From the IMG/VR virus record IMGVR_UViG_3300022821_000075, positions 1 to 32,354 of that record: DNA of 32,354 bases, one strand, 5' to 3'. Shown here one piece after another: positions 22,252 to 28,921 of this stretch; position 1 is the stretch's first letter; each line of letters opens with the position of its first letter. The notes beneath the pieces are model-generated. The model made no database searches. It saw only the letters and a list, made by a program, of their open reading frames with translations, and was not told the origin of the DNA. Made by a program: the position numbers and the translations under genes. This DNA comes from a virus.

Positions 22252-24657
22252 TTATATCTCGATTTTTTCGGGTAGCTGCAAGACTTTTTGACGGTCCGGG
22301 GTTACAACGATAATGTTATCGAAGTGGGTAGAAACATTTCCTAGCAAGGTAATGAGTCGGGCCGTGTTTTTGGGCGAAAGGCTGTCGAATGCTTCGTCTA
22401 AGAATATCGTCCCGTAGGAGTACCCTGACCGGAGCGATATCCACCGGGCAAGAGCAAGCCTGATAATCGTTGAGAATATCCTCCTCTGCCCCCCTGAATA
22501 CTGGTATACGTCCCGCTCCCCGGTATGGCTTGATATTAGTATTGAGATTTCCTCCCTAGTGGTTCCGTCTTGGTTTTCCTTGACTGTCTCAATCCTAAGA
22601 TCGTTCGCCCCTCCTGTGGCCTGTTGAAGCATTGTTGATGCCATCATCTCGAATGGCTTAATTGCAGACTCTATGAGGATAGACTGAACGCCTGACCGAC
22701 CGAATGCCCTTTCAATGATGGCGAGTCGGCCCTCATTATCCTGTTCGACCTTCATTTTTTCGTTTAGGATTCCGACCTTTTCAGCAACGTATCGGAGGGA
22801 CTTGATTTCCATTGCGTGGTTATTCGCCCCGGACTGCTGAGTCATTAAAAGAGTTTGTAGTTCCGTTTTTTGATCGCGGGTTTTTCGAGCAAGCAAAACC
22901 AACCGATCGTGTTCTTCTATTAGGTTCTCATCCGGTTCGTGGGCCTCGAGTAGATCCTGTTTGTTTAGGATATCCCGCTTTATGAATGCCAGTTCCTCTT
23001 CCATTTTAGGTACTGATTCTGCTGCGCTTTTAGCATCGTCCAGTCCTGACGCTTGCCTTGATAGGTCCATATACAGATCGCGTTCTGCCTCGAGTTGCTC
23101 CCGAGTGTACTCCGTGTCTCCGGGCTTAACGGACTCAAGTACCCCGCGCAAAGTGTTAACCTTTGAGGTTATAATATCTCTGCGCCCCGCGTTCTCTGTT
23201 TCTGACTTTAGGCTCTTTTGTAGGCCCATAATCTGATCGGACCACAACCTCATCTCCGTGTTCTTTTGTTCAATCTCATCGAGAACCTCGGCTAATCCCG
23301 GAGGGGTTTGTTGCATAAGTTCAGCCCGCTTAACCTCTAAGGCTTTGATTCGTGCCGTAGTGGGTGCGTTCTTGCTCCTGATGCTCTCTATTTCCCGTTC
23401 AATCGCCGCGGTATCTATCGGGGATGGTATACGCTCTAATTCAGCTTCGGCAGCCTCGAGAGTCGTACGGGCCTTGTAGACCTCCATCTTTGCGTCGAAA
23501 AATGCTTGCATTTCCCTTGACCGCTCGAGTGTATCATCGGCCTTCTTCCTGATAGCCTCGAGCTCAGGGATCCTTACTGATATGTTTTTGAGCCGTTCGA
23601 CTTCTGCCCGGAACGTCTCCCCGGATGCAATCAGTTTTTCTAGTTGTACTTGTGCCTCCGTGTACTTGGAGGCTGCTCCCATCTTGGCGGTCAATTCTGA
23701 AAGGGAGTCGAGTATTTTATCCTCTTCTTTTTTAATCCTCGAGATATCACCATTTAGCGTGGCGATCTGTTGGTTTACGATCTCCTCTTTTTCAGACTCG
23801 GAAATGATCCGTTCAGAGATATCGTGATTAGGGTCTTGGTCCCTGATCTGACTACCTATCAGCGAGGCTCGGGTGTTTGATACTTGTTTCTGAGACTTCG
23901 CAGACTTGGCGATTTCCCCGAGGCTTGAAACGTTGATAAAGTCCCCGATCAGGTCCGACCGCTTTGATGGCAGTAATTCGCAAAGATCCTTGTCTGATCG
24001 GTAGCAGGAGAACCAAGTGGCCTCCGCTAACTCCCTTGTACCGATGTGGGTCTTGACCCAAAAGTCAAAGTCTCGTTGTTTAGGGCCTTTGAATGGCGGG
24101 TTTTCTATGAAGCCCGGCCCCTCCAAGACAACGGCAGTATTGTCTTTCGTCTTGCCTGACGCTGAAACGCTGACGATCCTTACGATCTTAAAAACCTTTC
24201 CTTTGATCTCTACGACTGTTTCAACTCGGCCTTGACCGTTACCATTCTCTGTAAGGGCCTTGTAGATGTTGCCCTTGTATGAAGGGAAGTCCCCGAATAT
24301 GGCTGCGAAAGGAGCCTCAATCATGAACGTCTTGCCCGCTCCGTTCTCGGCAATGACAGGGGTAACGGATCGGTAATCACTCCATGGAGTAGATAACGAT
24401 TTGTGTGGTCCGAAACCTTGAATGTAAGAGGATAGAATTCTCATTATACGGCTACCATTCTCTGTAAGGGCCTTGTAGATGTTGCCCTTGTATGAAGGGA
24501 AGCCCCCGAATATGGCTGCGAAAGGAGCCCCAATGATAGACGTCTTGCCCGCTCCGTTCTCGGCAATGACAGGGGTAACGGATGGGTAATCACTCCATTG
24601 AGTAGATAACGATTTGTGTGGTCCGAAACCTTGAATGTAAGAGGATAGAATTCTCAT
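22252..24657 (-). CDS. SbcC/Rad50-like (gp46-type) ATPase with duplicated N-terminus
   Basis: 801 residues; ATG 24657 overlaps the SbcD-like stop (TAATG). It works with SbcD as an ATP-driven DNA-end nuclease in phage recombination. Residues 1-71 and 72-142 are near-identical copies, each with a P-loop (IAENGAGKT); the second keeps IEAPF, the first has IGAPF. Long coiled-coil arms run ~250-640. Only two Cys are present and no CxxC, so there is no zinc hook. The C-terminus has the YSGGQRR signature, Walker B TIFLDEAFDSL and VVTPD where relatives usually have a His. Translation from ATG 24444 would give an ordinary 730-residue protein. Confidence 0.85.
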   Translation of the reverse strand: MRILSSYIQGFGPHKSLSTQWSDYPSVTPVIAENGAGKTSIIGAPFAAIFGGFPSYKGNIYKALTENGSRIMRILSSYIQGFGPHKSLSTPWSDYRSVTPVIAENGAGKTFMIEAPFAAIFGDFPSYKGNIYKALTENGNGQGRVETVVEIKGKVFKIVRIVSVSASGKTKDNTAVVLEGPGFIENPPFKGPKQRDFDFWVKTHIGTRELAEATWFSCYRSDKDLCELLPSKRSDLIGDFINVSSLGEIAKSAKSQKQVSNTRASLIGSQIRDQDPNHDISERIISESEKEEIVNQQIATLNGDISRIKKEEDKILDSLSELTAKMGAASKYTEAQVQLEKLIASGETFRAEVERLKNISVRIPELEAIRKKADDTLERSREMQAFFDAKMEVYKARTTLEAAEAELERIPSPIDTAAIEREIESIRSKNAPTTARIKALEVKRAELMQQTPPGLAEVLDEIEQKNTEMRLWSDQIMGLQKSLKSETENAGRRDIITSKVNTLRGVLESVKPGDTEYTREQLEAERDLYMDLSRQASGLDDAKSAAESVPKMEEELAFIKRDILNKQDLLEAHEPDENLIEEHDRLVLLARKTRDQKTELQTLLMTQQSGANNHAMEIKSLRYVAEKVGILNEKMKVEQDNEGRLAIIERAFGRSGVQSILIESAIKPFEMMASTMLQQATGGANDLRIETVKENQDGTTREEISILISSHTGERDVYQYSGGQRRIFSTIIRLALARWISLRSGYSYGTIFLDEAFDSLSPKNTARLITLLGNVSTHFDNIIVVTPDRQKVLQLPEKIEI

Positions 24658-24669
24658 TATACGGCTACC
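24240..24669 (-). repeat. 213-bp in-frame tandem duplication in the SbcC-like gene
   Basis: Positions 24240-24456 match 24453-24669 with offset 213 nt. I count seven mismatches over ~217 positions. The unit spans the SbcD-stop/SbcC-start junction (GTAGCCGTATAATG), the N-terminal strand and the Walker A loop. The reading frame stays open across both copies (213 = 71 codons). Confidence 0.9.
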
Positions 24670-25700
24670 GTTTTGAGGGTCTCGTGAAGTGCTGTACGAT
24701 CCTCGGTGTAATTCTCGTTGTCGAGGAAAAGATCAAGTAAAGCGTGTTTATCGTCCACGATGGCTACGGCCTCCTCCGGGGATATCCGGGCGGTGGTATG
24801 CTCGGCCTTGACCTTGTAGGTCACTTCCACTCCGGGTTCTGCCGGGCTGTCCTCATCCGTAGCTACCCAATCAATCGTTTTGATCCGGGTATTAAATCCC
24901 GGGGTTGGTGTTGGCCTCGGGTCCCCCTTGATCCAGTCGAGTACTTCGTGACGTGGTGCTGAATTTATTTCGACGAACTCGGCTGTATTTGTTGCCGGGT
25001 CGTAAATCTCAAACCCTTGAGGCTCCCCGGCGTGTCCGTAGTCCATTTGGCGCAATGCTCCTACGTACATTCCCCGGTTATCCGCGGTGTTTTGGCGTTC
25101 GTGAAAGTCACCAAACCAAAAACGGTCGAACGTAGTGGTCTTGAGTTGCTCCTCTGATACTGAGAATGATTCCCGGTTACATACCCGATCTCCGTTCATC
25201 CTTGCTCCCTGAACCCGTAGGTGAGAACATAGGGCGGTTCGTGATAGTCCCGGTGGCTTCAACTCTGAAAGGGCTTTTATATCGGGCCAAGCTGACTCTT
25301 TGTATAGCCAAGGCAAAAAGGCAATTCCCATTGAGATTCCGCTTGGAAGGTTTATGCAAACCCACTTAGGCTCCCTGATTATCTCAACGTTCGGGATTCC
25401 CTCGAGGCTCGTTAGCGCGTCCCGGTTAGTCTCGTTTTCCTTGTCGTGCTGCCCGGGGATAATGAACACCCGGCAAAAGTGGCCTTTGGCAATATCGATG
25501 AGCGGGGCCTTGATAGCGTTTATGATATCGCCAACGGAGGCCCCACCCGTCGAAATGTTTGGGAAGTCGAAAACGTCCCCGGCAAGGATGAAATTTTTAC
25601 ACCCTCGATCTACCGCCCCCGTCAAGGCGGTCCGAAACTGCCTTGAGAATTCGGGCAAGTCCTTGTCCCGGGCGTGAATATCTGCGAATACTGCGATCAT
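24657..25700 (-). CDS. SbcD/Mre11-like (gp47-type) nuclease
   Basis: 347 residues from ATG 25700, chosen because the phosphoesterase fold begins at once (MIAVFADIHARD) and GAGAC lies 4 nt upstream; a GTG at 25745 is also in frame. Metal-binding motifs in order: DIH (7-9), AGDVFD (40-45), PGQHD (82-86, normally GNHD), LCSHLRVQG, and FGDFHERQ where relatives have GHxH. It is the Mn-dependent nuclease partner of the SbcC-like ATPase encoded next in the unit. The Gln and Asp substitutions may alter activity; most metal ligands remain. Confidence 0.8.
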   Translation of the reverse strand: MIAVFADIHARDKDLPEFSRQFRTALTGAVDRGCKNFILAGDVFDFPNISTGGASVGDIINAIKAPLIDIAKGHFCRVFIIPGQHDKENETNRDALTSLEGIPNVEIIREPKWVCINLPSGISMGIAFLPWLYKESAWPDIKALSELKPPGLSRTALCSHLRVQGARMNGDRVCNRESFSVSEEQLKTTTFDRFWFGDFHERQNTADNRGMYVGALRQMDYGHAGEPQGFEIYDPATNTAEFVEINSAPRHEVLDWIKGDPRPTPTPGFNTRIKTIDWVATDEDSPAEPGVEVTYKVKAEHTTARISPEEAVAIVDDKHALLDLFLDNENYTEDRTALHETLKTVAV

Positions 25701-25908
25701 TCGTGTCTCTCGGTTCTGATAGGTGTCCGTATGAACGGAGTTCACGGACGGCCTGATTTAGTGAATCCCTTTGGCCTATTGTTGGTCGGTGTAGGCTTTC
25801 GAGGTGTTGAACTTGGGTAAACAGGAATAAACATCGAGCATCGTTAATGTCGAAAGGCCCCCTGTCTACCCGGGGTTGATTCAATACGGTACTGATGGAA
25901 GTTTTCAT
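25597..25908 (-). CDS. Small unknown protein overlapping the SbcD-like gene
   Basis: 103 residues, ATG 25908 overlapping the XRE gene stop (TAATG), so translation coupling is likely. The N-terminal ~65 residues (ISTVLNQPRVDRGPFDINDARCLFLFTQVQHLESL...) look protein-like. The last ~35 (Arg-rich) lie inside the SbcD-like gene in another frame, a 104-nt overlap that is unusually long. Either the overlap is real or the annotated 3' part is not functional. No family recognised. Confidence 0.4.
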   Translation of the reverse strand: MKTSISTVLNQPRVDRGPFDINDARCLFLFTQVQHLESLHRPTIGQRDSLNQAVRELRSYGHLSEPRDTNDRSIRRYSRPGQGLARILKAVSDRLDGGGRSRV

Positions 25909-26099
25909 TATTCGCTTTTTTCCCTGTTTTCAGTTGCAACGATAAATCCGAGGATTATCACGGCAGCCTTTGAGATTGGAGCGCGGTCGTTTTCGATCTC
26001 AGAGATTGTTCTGTCCCGCTCGTAACCGAGCATTTTAGCGAACGCTTTCTGAGAGAATCCAAGACGTTTCCTGATTGCCCTGACTTCTTTGCCTGACAT
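25908..26099 (-). CDS. XRE/Cro-type helix-turn-helix regulator
   Basis: 63 residues. GKEVRAIRKRLGFSQKAFAKMLGYERDRTISEIENDRAPISKAAVIILGFI is a complete single-domain HTH_3 fold: helix 1 RAIRKRLG, turn helices SQKAFAKMLG and RTISEIENDR, then the hydrophobic core helix. It probably represses by DNA binding and, given the ATTGAG-TT-CTCAAT palindrome immediately upstream, represses itself and the recombination unit it heads. It is coupled to the next gene by TAATG. The gene is too short for any effector domain. Confidence 0.75.
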   Translation of the reverse strand: MSGKEVRAIRKRLGFSQKAFAKMLGYERDRTISEIENDRAPISKAAVIILGFIVATENREKSE

Positions 26100-26114
26100 A
26101 GTTTTATTTAGTGG

Positions 26115-26154
26115 ATTGAGTTCTCAATATAATGGATTAAAGCGGAATAACGCA
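26115..26154 (-). promoter_or_regulatory. Promoter and palindromic operator of the XRE regulator
   Basis: ATTGAG-TT-CTCAAT (26115-26128) is a perfect 6+6 inverted repeat. On the - strand TATATT (26131-26126) overlaps it and fits a -10 box. TTGCGT (26155-26150 region) stands ~18 nt upstream as a weak -35. The start codon of the HTH gene is 16 nt downstream of the palindrome, the usual geometry for an autorepressor. Confidence 0.5.
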
Positions 26155-26162
26155 AACCGGAA

Positions 26163-26489
26163 CTAGATGAGTTCGGTAAGTGTCCGAGCGAGACTGTCTA
26201 CTTGAGACTTGATGTTGTCTATGCTCTCGGATAATATTTGAAGGATCACCTTTTTTGTGAGGGCCTTTATCAACTCGAGGTCTCGCCACGTAAAACTATC
26301 CACCGCCTTGAGCGCCCTTTTCAACGGTAGTAAATCCGGTGTTCGTCCATAACTGGAAACCGAGTCTTTGGCGTAAACGGTGGAGTAATCCTTTGGCTTG
26401 ATTTCCCAATACTGGTTGGATATATGGATATCCCCGCCTGTTTTTTCTACTCGCTGAGTTTCAACTATGATGGATGGGTACTTTTTTAT
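26163..26489 (-). CDS. Unknown early protein with apparent ATA start
   Basis: 108 codons with no ATG, GTG or TTG near the 5' end. The frame is bounded upstream by an in-frame TAG at 26499-26501, the stop of the previous gene. The leader GAGACCGAAA sits exactly where ATG is found in neighbouring genes (GAGACCGGAA-ATG at 27771), but the codon is ATA (26489-26487). The translation is normal: IKKYPSIIVETQRVEKTGG, IHISNQYWEIKPKDYSTVY, LKRALKAVDSFTWRDLELIKAL, IDNIKSQVDSLARTLTELI (helical end). Family not recognised. Either ATA initiates or this is a start-lost gene. Confidence 0.6.
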   Translation of the reverse strand: MKKYPSIIVETQRVEKTGGDIHISNQYWEIKPKDYSTVYAKDSVSSYGRTPDLLPLKRALKAVDSFTWRDLELIKALTKKVILQILSESIDNIKSQVDSLARTLTELI

Positions 26490-26498
26490 TTTCGGTCT

Positions 26499-26879
26499 CT
26501 ATTGAGTGACGATTAGTGATTCGAGGATTCGCACAACATCGAATGAGGAAGTAGATGTGTTGGCGTATAGAACAAGGGCTGATAGAACCGTGTCGGGTTC
26601 GTCTTTTGCCTCGTTAGCAATGAGTTCTTGGATTGGTATATCGTCCGTTATAGGAACAAGACCTTTTGTGTTTTTCACGACTGCGAGGAGATACGACTTC
26701 GATAGGTCTGCATATTCGTGTAGAACTTGTAGCTCTACGTGATACCCGCGCTTTGAGAACGTGGACTCGGCCGCATCGAATCTGTCGATCCACTCGTTGG
26801 CGGTCTTTTTGATCTCTTTTGCTTGGAGCAAAATTGCCCGGTCTTTTGATAGGTAAAAATCTTTGTGGTCGTAAATCAT
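26499..26879 (-). CDS. Unknown early protein
   Basis: 126 residues from ATG 26879; GAGAC lies 6 nt upstream and the preceding gene's stop is 13 nt away, so this start is preferred over an upstream in-frame one. Helical, with SKDRAILLQAKEIKKTANEWIDRFDAAES, a beta part YHVELQVLHEYADLSKSYLLAVV, and a C-terminal helix FDVVRILESLIVTQ. No enzyme motif or family recognised. Confidence 0.55.
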   Translation of the reverse strand: MIYDHKDFYLSKDRAILLQAKEIKKTANEWIDRFDAAESTFSKRGYHVELQVLHEYADLSKSYLLAVVKNTKGLVPITDDIPIQELIANEAKDEPDTVLSALVLYANTSTSSFDVVRILESLIVTQ

Positions 26880-26892
26880 TCCCTTGTCTCGA

Positions 26893-27135
26893 TTAGTCGT
26901 TTGGATTGTATGCCCGAAGGTCGCACTCGCCAAGCTTGATTAGCTCGGCGTTTGTGTAACTAGTGTTTACGCAGAACGTAACCTTTCTTGGGTTTTCCTC
27001 GCAAGATGGGCAGACCGAATCAACGCCTAGCCCGGTATCATCTTGACTGTAAGTGGTTTTACAATTAGCGCAAATGAGAGTGACGTCCGGAGCATCGTCC
27101 GGGCCGAATCTATTGGGGTCGAAGTCGTTACGCAT
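26893..27135 (-). CDS. Small zinc-ribbon protein
   Basis: 80 residues. CANCKTTY...(16 residues between pairs)...CPSCEEN gives a CxxC-x16-CxxC pattern, a zinc ribbon that could bind nucleic acid or protein. The N-terminal 20 residues are acidic and disordered; the C-terminus contains TFCVNTSYTNAELIKLGE. It is the first gene of the unit driven by the 27179-27203 promoter-like repeat, with GAGAC 5 nt before its ATG. Early zinc-ribbon proteins can take over host transcription, but nothing here proves that. Confidence 0.6.
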   Translation of the reverse strand: MRNDFDPNRFGPDDAPDVTLICANCKTTYSQDDTGLGVDSVCPSCEENPRKVTFCVNTSYTNAELIKLGECDLRAYNPND

Positions 27136-27178
27136 TTTCTGTCTCGGTCTATTGTTTATTACCTGCCTCCCCCTATAC

Positions 27179-27219
27179 TACGGTACGGTTTACGGAAGGT
27201 TCCGCAAAGCGGAAGAAAA
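27179..27219 (-). promoter_or_regulatory. ECF-like promoter repeat R1
   Basis: Read on the - strand, GGAAC (27203-27199), exactly 16 nt, then CGTA (27182-27179), preceded by TTCTTCCGCTTTGC. It lies 43 nt before the start of the zinc-ribbon gene. The layout equals the GGAAC-N16-CGT form of many ECF-sigma promoters, and the same sequence recurs as R2 and R3. Confidence 0.6.
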
Positions 27220-27230
27220 ACAAGAATGCT

Positions 27231-27440
27231 TTAAAATCCCGGGTCCTGATATGCGCTAGAATCGCCCTGTCTCCAACGCTCGATGGTAGCATTGATTTGA
27301 TAAGCAAGTCCGTCTACTATGCGCTTGAGCATCCAGTCCTCCTCGTAATCCGGTAGTAAACGAATGGCCTTGAGCGCCCCGAGGTCCAAGGATAGCTCGT
27401 TGACTAACTGGTTTTTCATTCTGAATCCGGTGATTTTCAT
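27231..27440 (-). CDS. Small helical unknown protein
   Basis: 69 residues from ATG 27440, 4 nt after the previous stop; longer in-frame versions would overlap that gene. MKITGFRMKNQLVNELSLDLGALKAIRLLPDYEEDWMLKRIVDGLAYQINATIERWRQ suggests two helices. No motif recognised. Unlike most early genes here it has AGGACT, not GAGAC, before the ATG. Confidence 0.5.
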   Translation of the reverse strand: MKITGFRMKNQLVNELSLDLGALKAIRLLPDYEEDWMLKRIVDGLAYQINATIERWRQGDSSAYQDPGF

Positions 27441-27444
27441 AGTC

Positions 27445-27771
27445 CTAAAAGTTGTAGTCGTGAAAGCGAACGGGATGATCTGAAATGCTGTACCTGTCTC
27501 CGCTTGGGTCTCTCCATTTTCCATCTTTATGCAGACGTATCTCGATGGTGCTGTTTGCCGGGGCCTGAAAATATTTGTATTCCTGATTATCGTTGTTGAC
27601 GCAAAACCCGAGGAACCCGCCCGCCTTAATGTCGGGGAACCATCCCTCTACTAGCCTTGAGCCCATTTCCCGAATGATTAGCTTTTTATCCGTCCTAGCC
27701 TCAATGACTTCGAATGGTCGAATATCTGAGTGCATTATTAGGTTGGCGAATTTTGGTGTAGGTGTTTCCAT
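27445..27771 (-). CDS. Unknown early protein
   Basis: 108 residues, first gene after repeat R2; GAGACCGGAA precedes the ATG. The core (FEVIEARTDKKLIIREMGSRLVEGWFPDIKAGGFLGFCVNNDNQEYKYF) has a beta-strand pattern, with KWRDPSGDRYSISDHPVRFHDYNF at the end. The regular strand layout resembles small phage 'DUF' proteins of unknown role; I cannot name the family. Confidence 0.55.
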   Translation of the reverse strand: METPTPKFANLIMHSDIRPFEVIEARTDKKLIIREMGSRLVEGWFPDIKAGGFLGFCVNNDNQEYKYFQAPANSTIEIRLHKDGKWRDPSGDRYSISDHPVRFHDYNF

Positions 27772-27809
27772 TTCCGGTCTCTTAATTGGTAGAAATAATC
27801 TACCCCTTA

Positions 27810-27850
27810 CACGGTACGGTTTACGGAAGGTTCCTGAAAACGGAAGAAAG
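27810..27850 (-). promoter_or_regulatory. ECF-like promoter repeat R2
   Basis: On the - strand GGAAC (27834-27830), 16 nt, CGTG (27813-27810), preceded by TTCTTCCGTTTTCA. It lies 38 nt upstream of the 27771 start. It is identical to R1 from GGAACC through ACCGTACCGT apart from the last base of the -10 box. Confidence 0.6.
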
Positions 27851-27869
27851 GTGGTAATAAAATATGCCT

Positions 27870-27911
27870 AAAACGAGAAAAGCCCCGGGAATTGCTCCCC
27901 GAGGCCGTTTT
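27870..27911 (-). terminator. Bidirectional-looking intrinsic terminator
   Basis: GCC-C-CGGG (27882-27889) pairs with CCCG-A-GGC (27898-27905) around an 8-nt loop, flanked by AAAACG and CGTTTT. On the - strand the stem is followed by CTTTTCTCGTTTT, which ends transcription of the gene at 27930-28652 before repeat R2. Confidence 0.65.
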
Positions 27912-27929
27912 AAAAGGATAAAAAAAGTT

Positions 27930-28652
27930 TTAGAACCCGATCCGTTCAGCTACTAATAGTTGAATTTTCAACATTTCCTCAATATCCTCGACCGTTTCTG
28001 CGAAGTTTGATTTCAACCTATCTAGCGTGGTCTCTGGCTCGGTCATAGCCTTTGGGGTCTCGCCGGATAAAGCAAAGATCCGGAGGTGATTGGCGAGCTT
28101 TTCGAGGGAAACAAACTCATCCCCTGTAATGCCGAGGCTCCAAGCGTTCATCGTGTCGAAAAACTTCCATTGATCGTAATACCTGCCATCAGGGGTAATA
28201 AAGGATACCCCGTTGATAATATTGGCCCGCCAAGCCCGGCGCAACAGCATTGGGAGAACGAACTTGTGCAGGTTGTGGCTAGTAACCTTTGTCATTGCTC
28301 CGGCTCGTAAAAGATCAAGAACAGCAACAAGGAGATCCTTCTCTTCTTGGAAAAAGGAAAAAGTGGACGGCCCCTCCACCTCATCCGTAGCACAGCCGTC
28401 TACTGCGCTGTTTAGAATAAAGTGATGGGGTGTTTTTCCCGGCTCATCCTGTGCGACCAAAGAGACCATAACGATCTCGGCTGCAAGCGCATCAAACGGA
28501 GCCTTGTTTTCAAGAAACTCCTCACGCTTTTTTTGGAGGTACGCGTCAATCTTGTCTTGGTCCTTGTAGTTTCCGGGGACCTTGTAGTCGTAAATAAAAT
28601 CCATCGCCCGGTCGTGGGGTGTGGTTTGAATTGAAATAGCTAACTTGCTCAT
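27930..28652 (-). CDS. DnaQ-fold 3'-5' exonuclease homolog, active site degraded
   Basis: 240 residues. GNYKDQDKIDAYLQKKREEFLENKAPFDALAAEIVMVSLV and VTSHNLHKFVLPMLLRRAW follow the phage RNase H-like 3'-5' exonuclease pattern (usually DIET..., GNxKDPxKI..., HNxxxFDxPFLxRRA). Here the N-terminal DIET position reads SIQT and the FD of motif II reads FV, so two or more metal-binding acids are gone. A final EDIEEMLKIQLL may retain motif III. The protein probably binds DNA ends or a partner instead of cutting. It forms a single-gene unit between R3 and a terminator. Alternative: a divergent, differently folded protein. Confidence 0.55.
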   Translation of the reverse strand: MSKLAISIQTTPHDRAMDFIYDYKVPGNYKDQDKIDAYLQKKREEFLENKAPFDALAAEIVMVSLVAQDEPGKTPHHFILNSAVDGCATDEVEGPSTFSFFQEEKDLLVAVLDLLRAGAMTKVTSHNLHKFVLPMLLRRAWRANIINGVSFITPDGRYYDQWKFFDTMNAWSLGITGDEFVSLEKLANHLRIFALSGETPKAMTEPETTLDRLKSNFAETVEDIEEMLKIQLLVAERIGF

Positions 28653-28690
28653 CGGTCTCTTTATTTAAGTGTTCTTGGGGCCGTCCTACA

Positions 28691-28921
28691 TTACGGTACG
28701 TTCTGCGTAAGGTTCCGGATAACGGTAGGCGCGGGTTTCTTTTTTACCTTTCGTTCATAGGTGATCTTTACGGAATGAACGGTGTTTTTGCCTTGCCTGA
28801 TCCGCTCAATGCTGTGCTTCGTAAAGGAGCGGTCAATCATTATTGAATGATATTCTGCAAGCTGCTCCTCGAACGTGGCATATATCGTGATCCGTTCAAT
28901 CACCTCGCGTCTCTTTATCAT
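28691..28921 (-). CDS. Small basic unknown protein
   Basis: 76 residues; ATGA overlap with the upstream gene. Basic and mostly helical (IKRREVIERITIYATFEEQLAEYHSIMIDRSFTKHSIERIRQ) with a Lys-rich strand (VKITYERKVKKKPAP). No family recognised. Its last 13 codons double as promoter-like repeat R3 of the next unit. Confidence 0.5.
   Translation of the reverse strand: MIKRREVIERITIYATFEEQLAEYHSIMIDRSFTKHSIERIRQGKNTVHSVKITYERKVKKKPAPTVIRNLTQNVP
28692..28728 (-). promoter_or_regulatory. ECF-like promoter repeat R3
   Basis: On the - strand GGAAC (28716-28712), 16 nt, CGTA (28695-28692), preceded by CCTACCGTTATCC. It lies 39 nt before the 28652 start and is embedded in the last codons of the upstream gene (28691-28921), so coding constraint may explain its divergent middle. 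Confidence 0.6.

Noticed and set aside
22961-24235. Plus-strand frames opposite the SbcC-like gene
   Set aside because: Antisense shadows without starts that fit an operon and rich in Ser and Arg.
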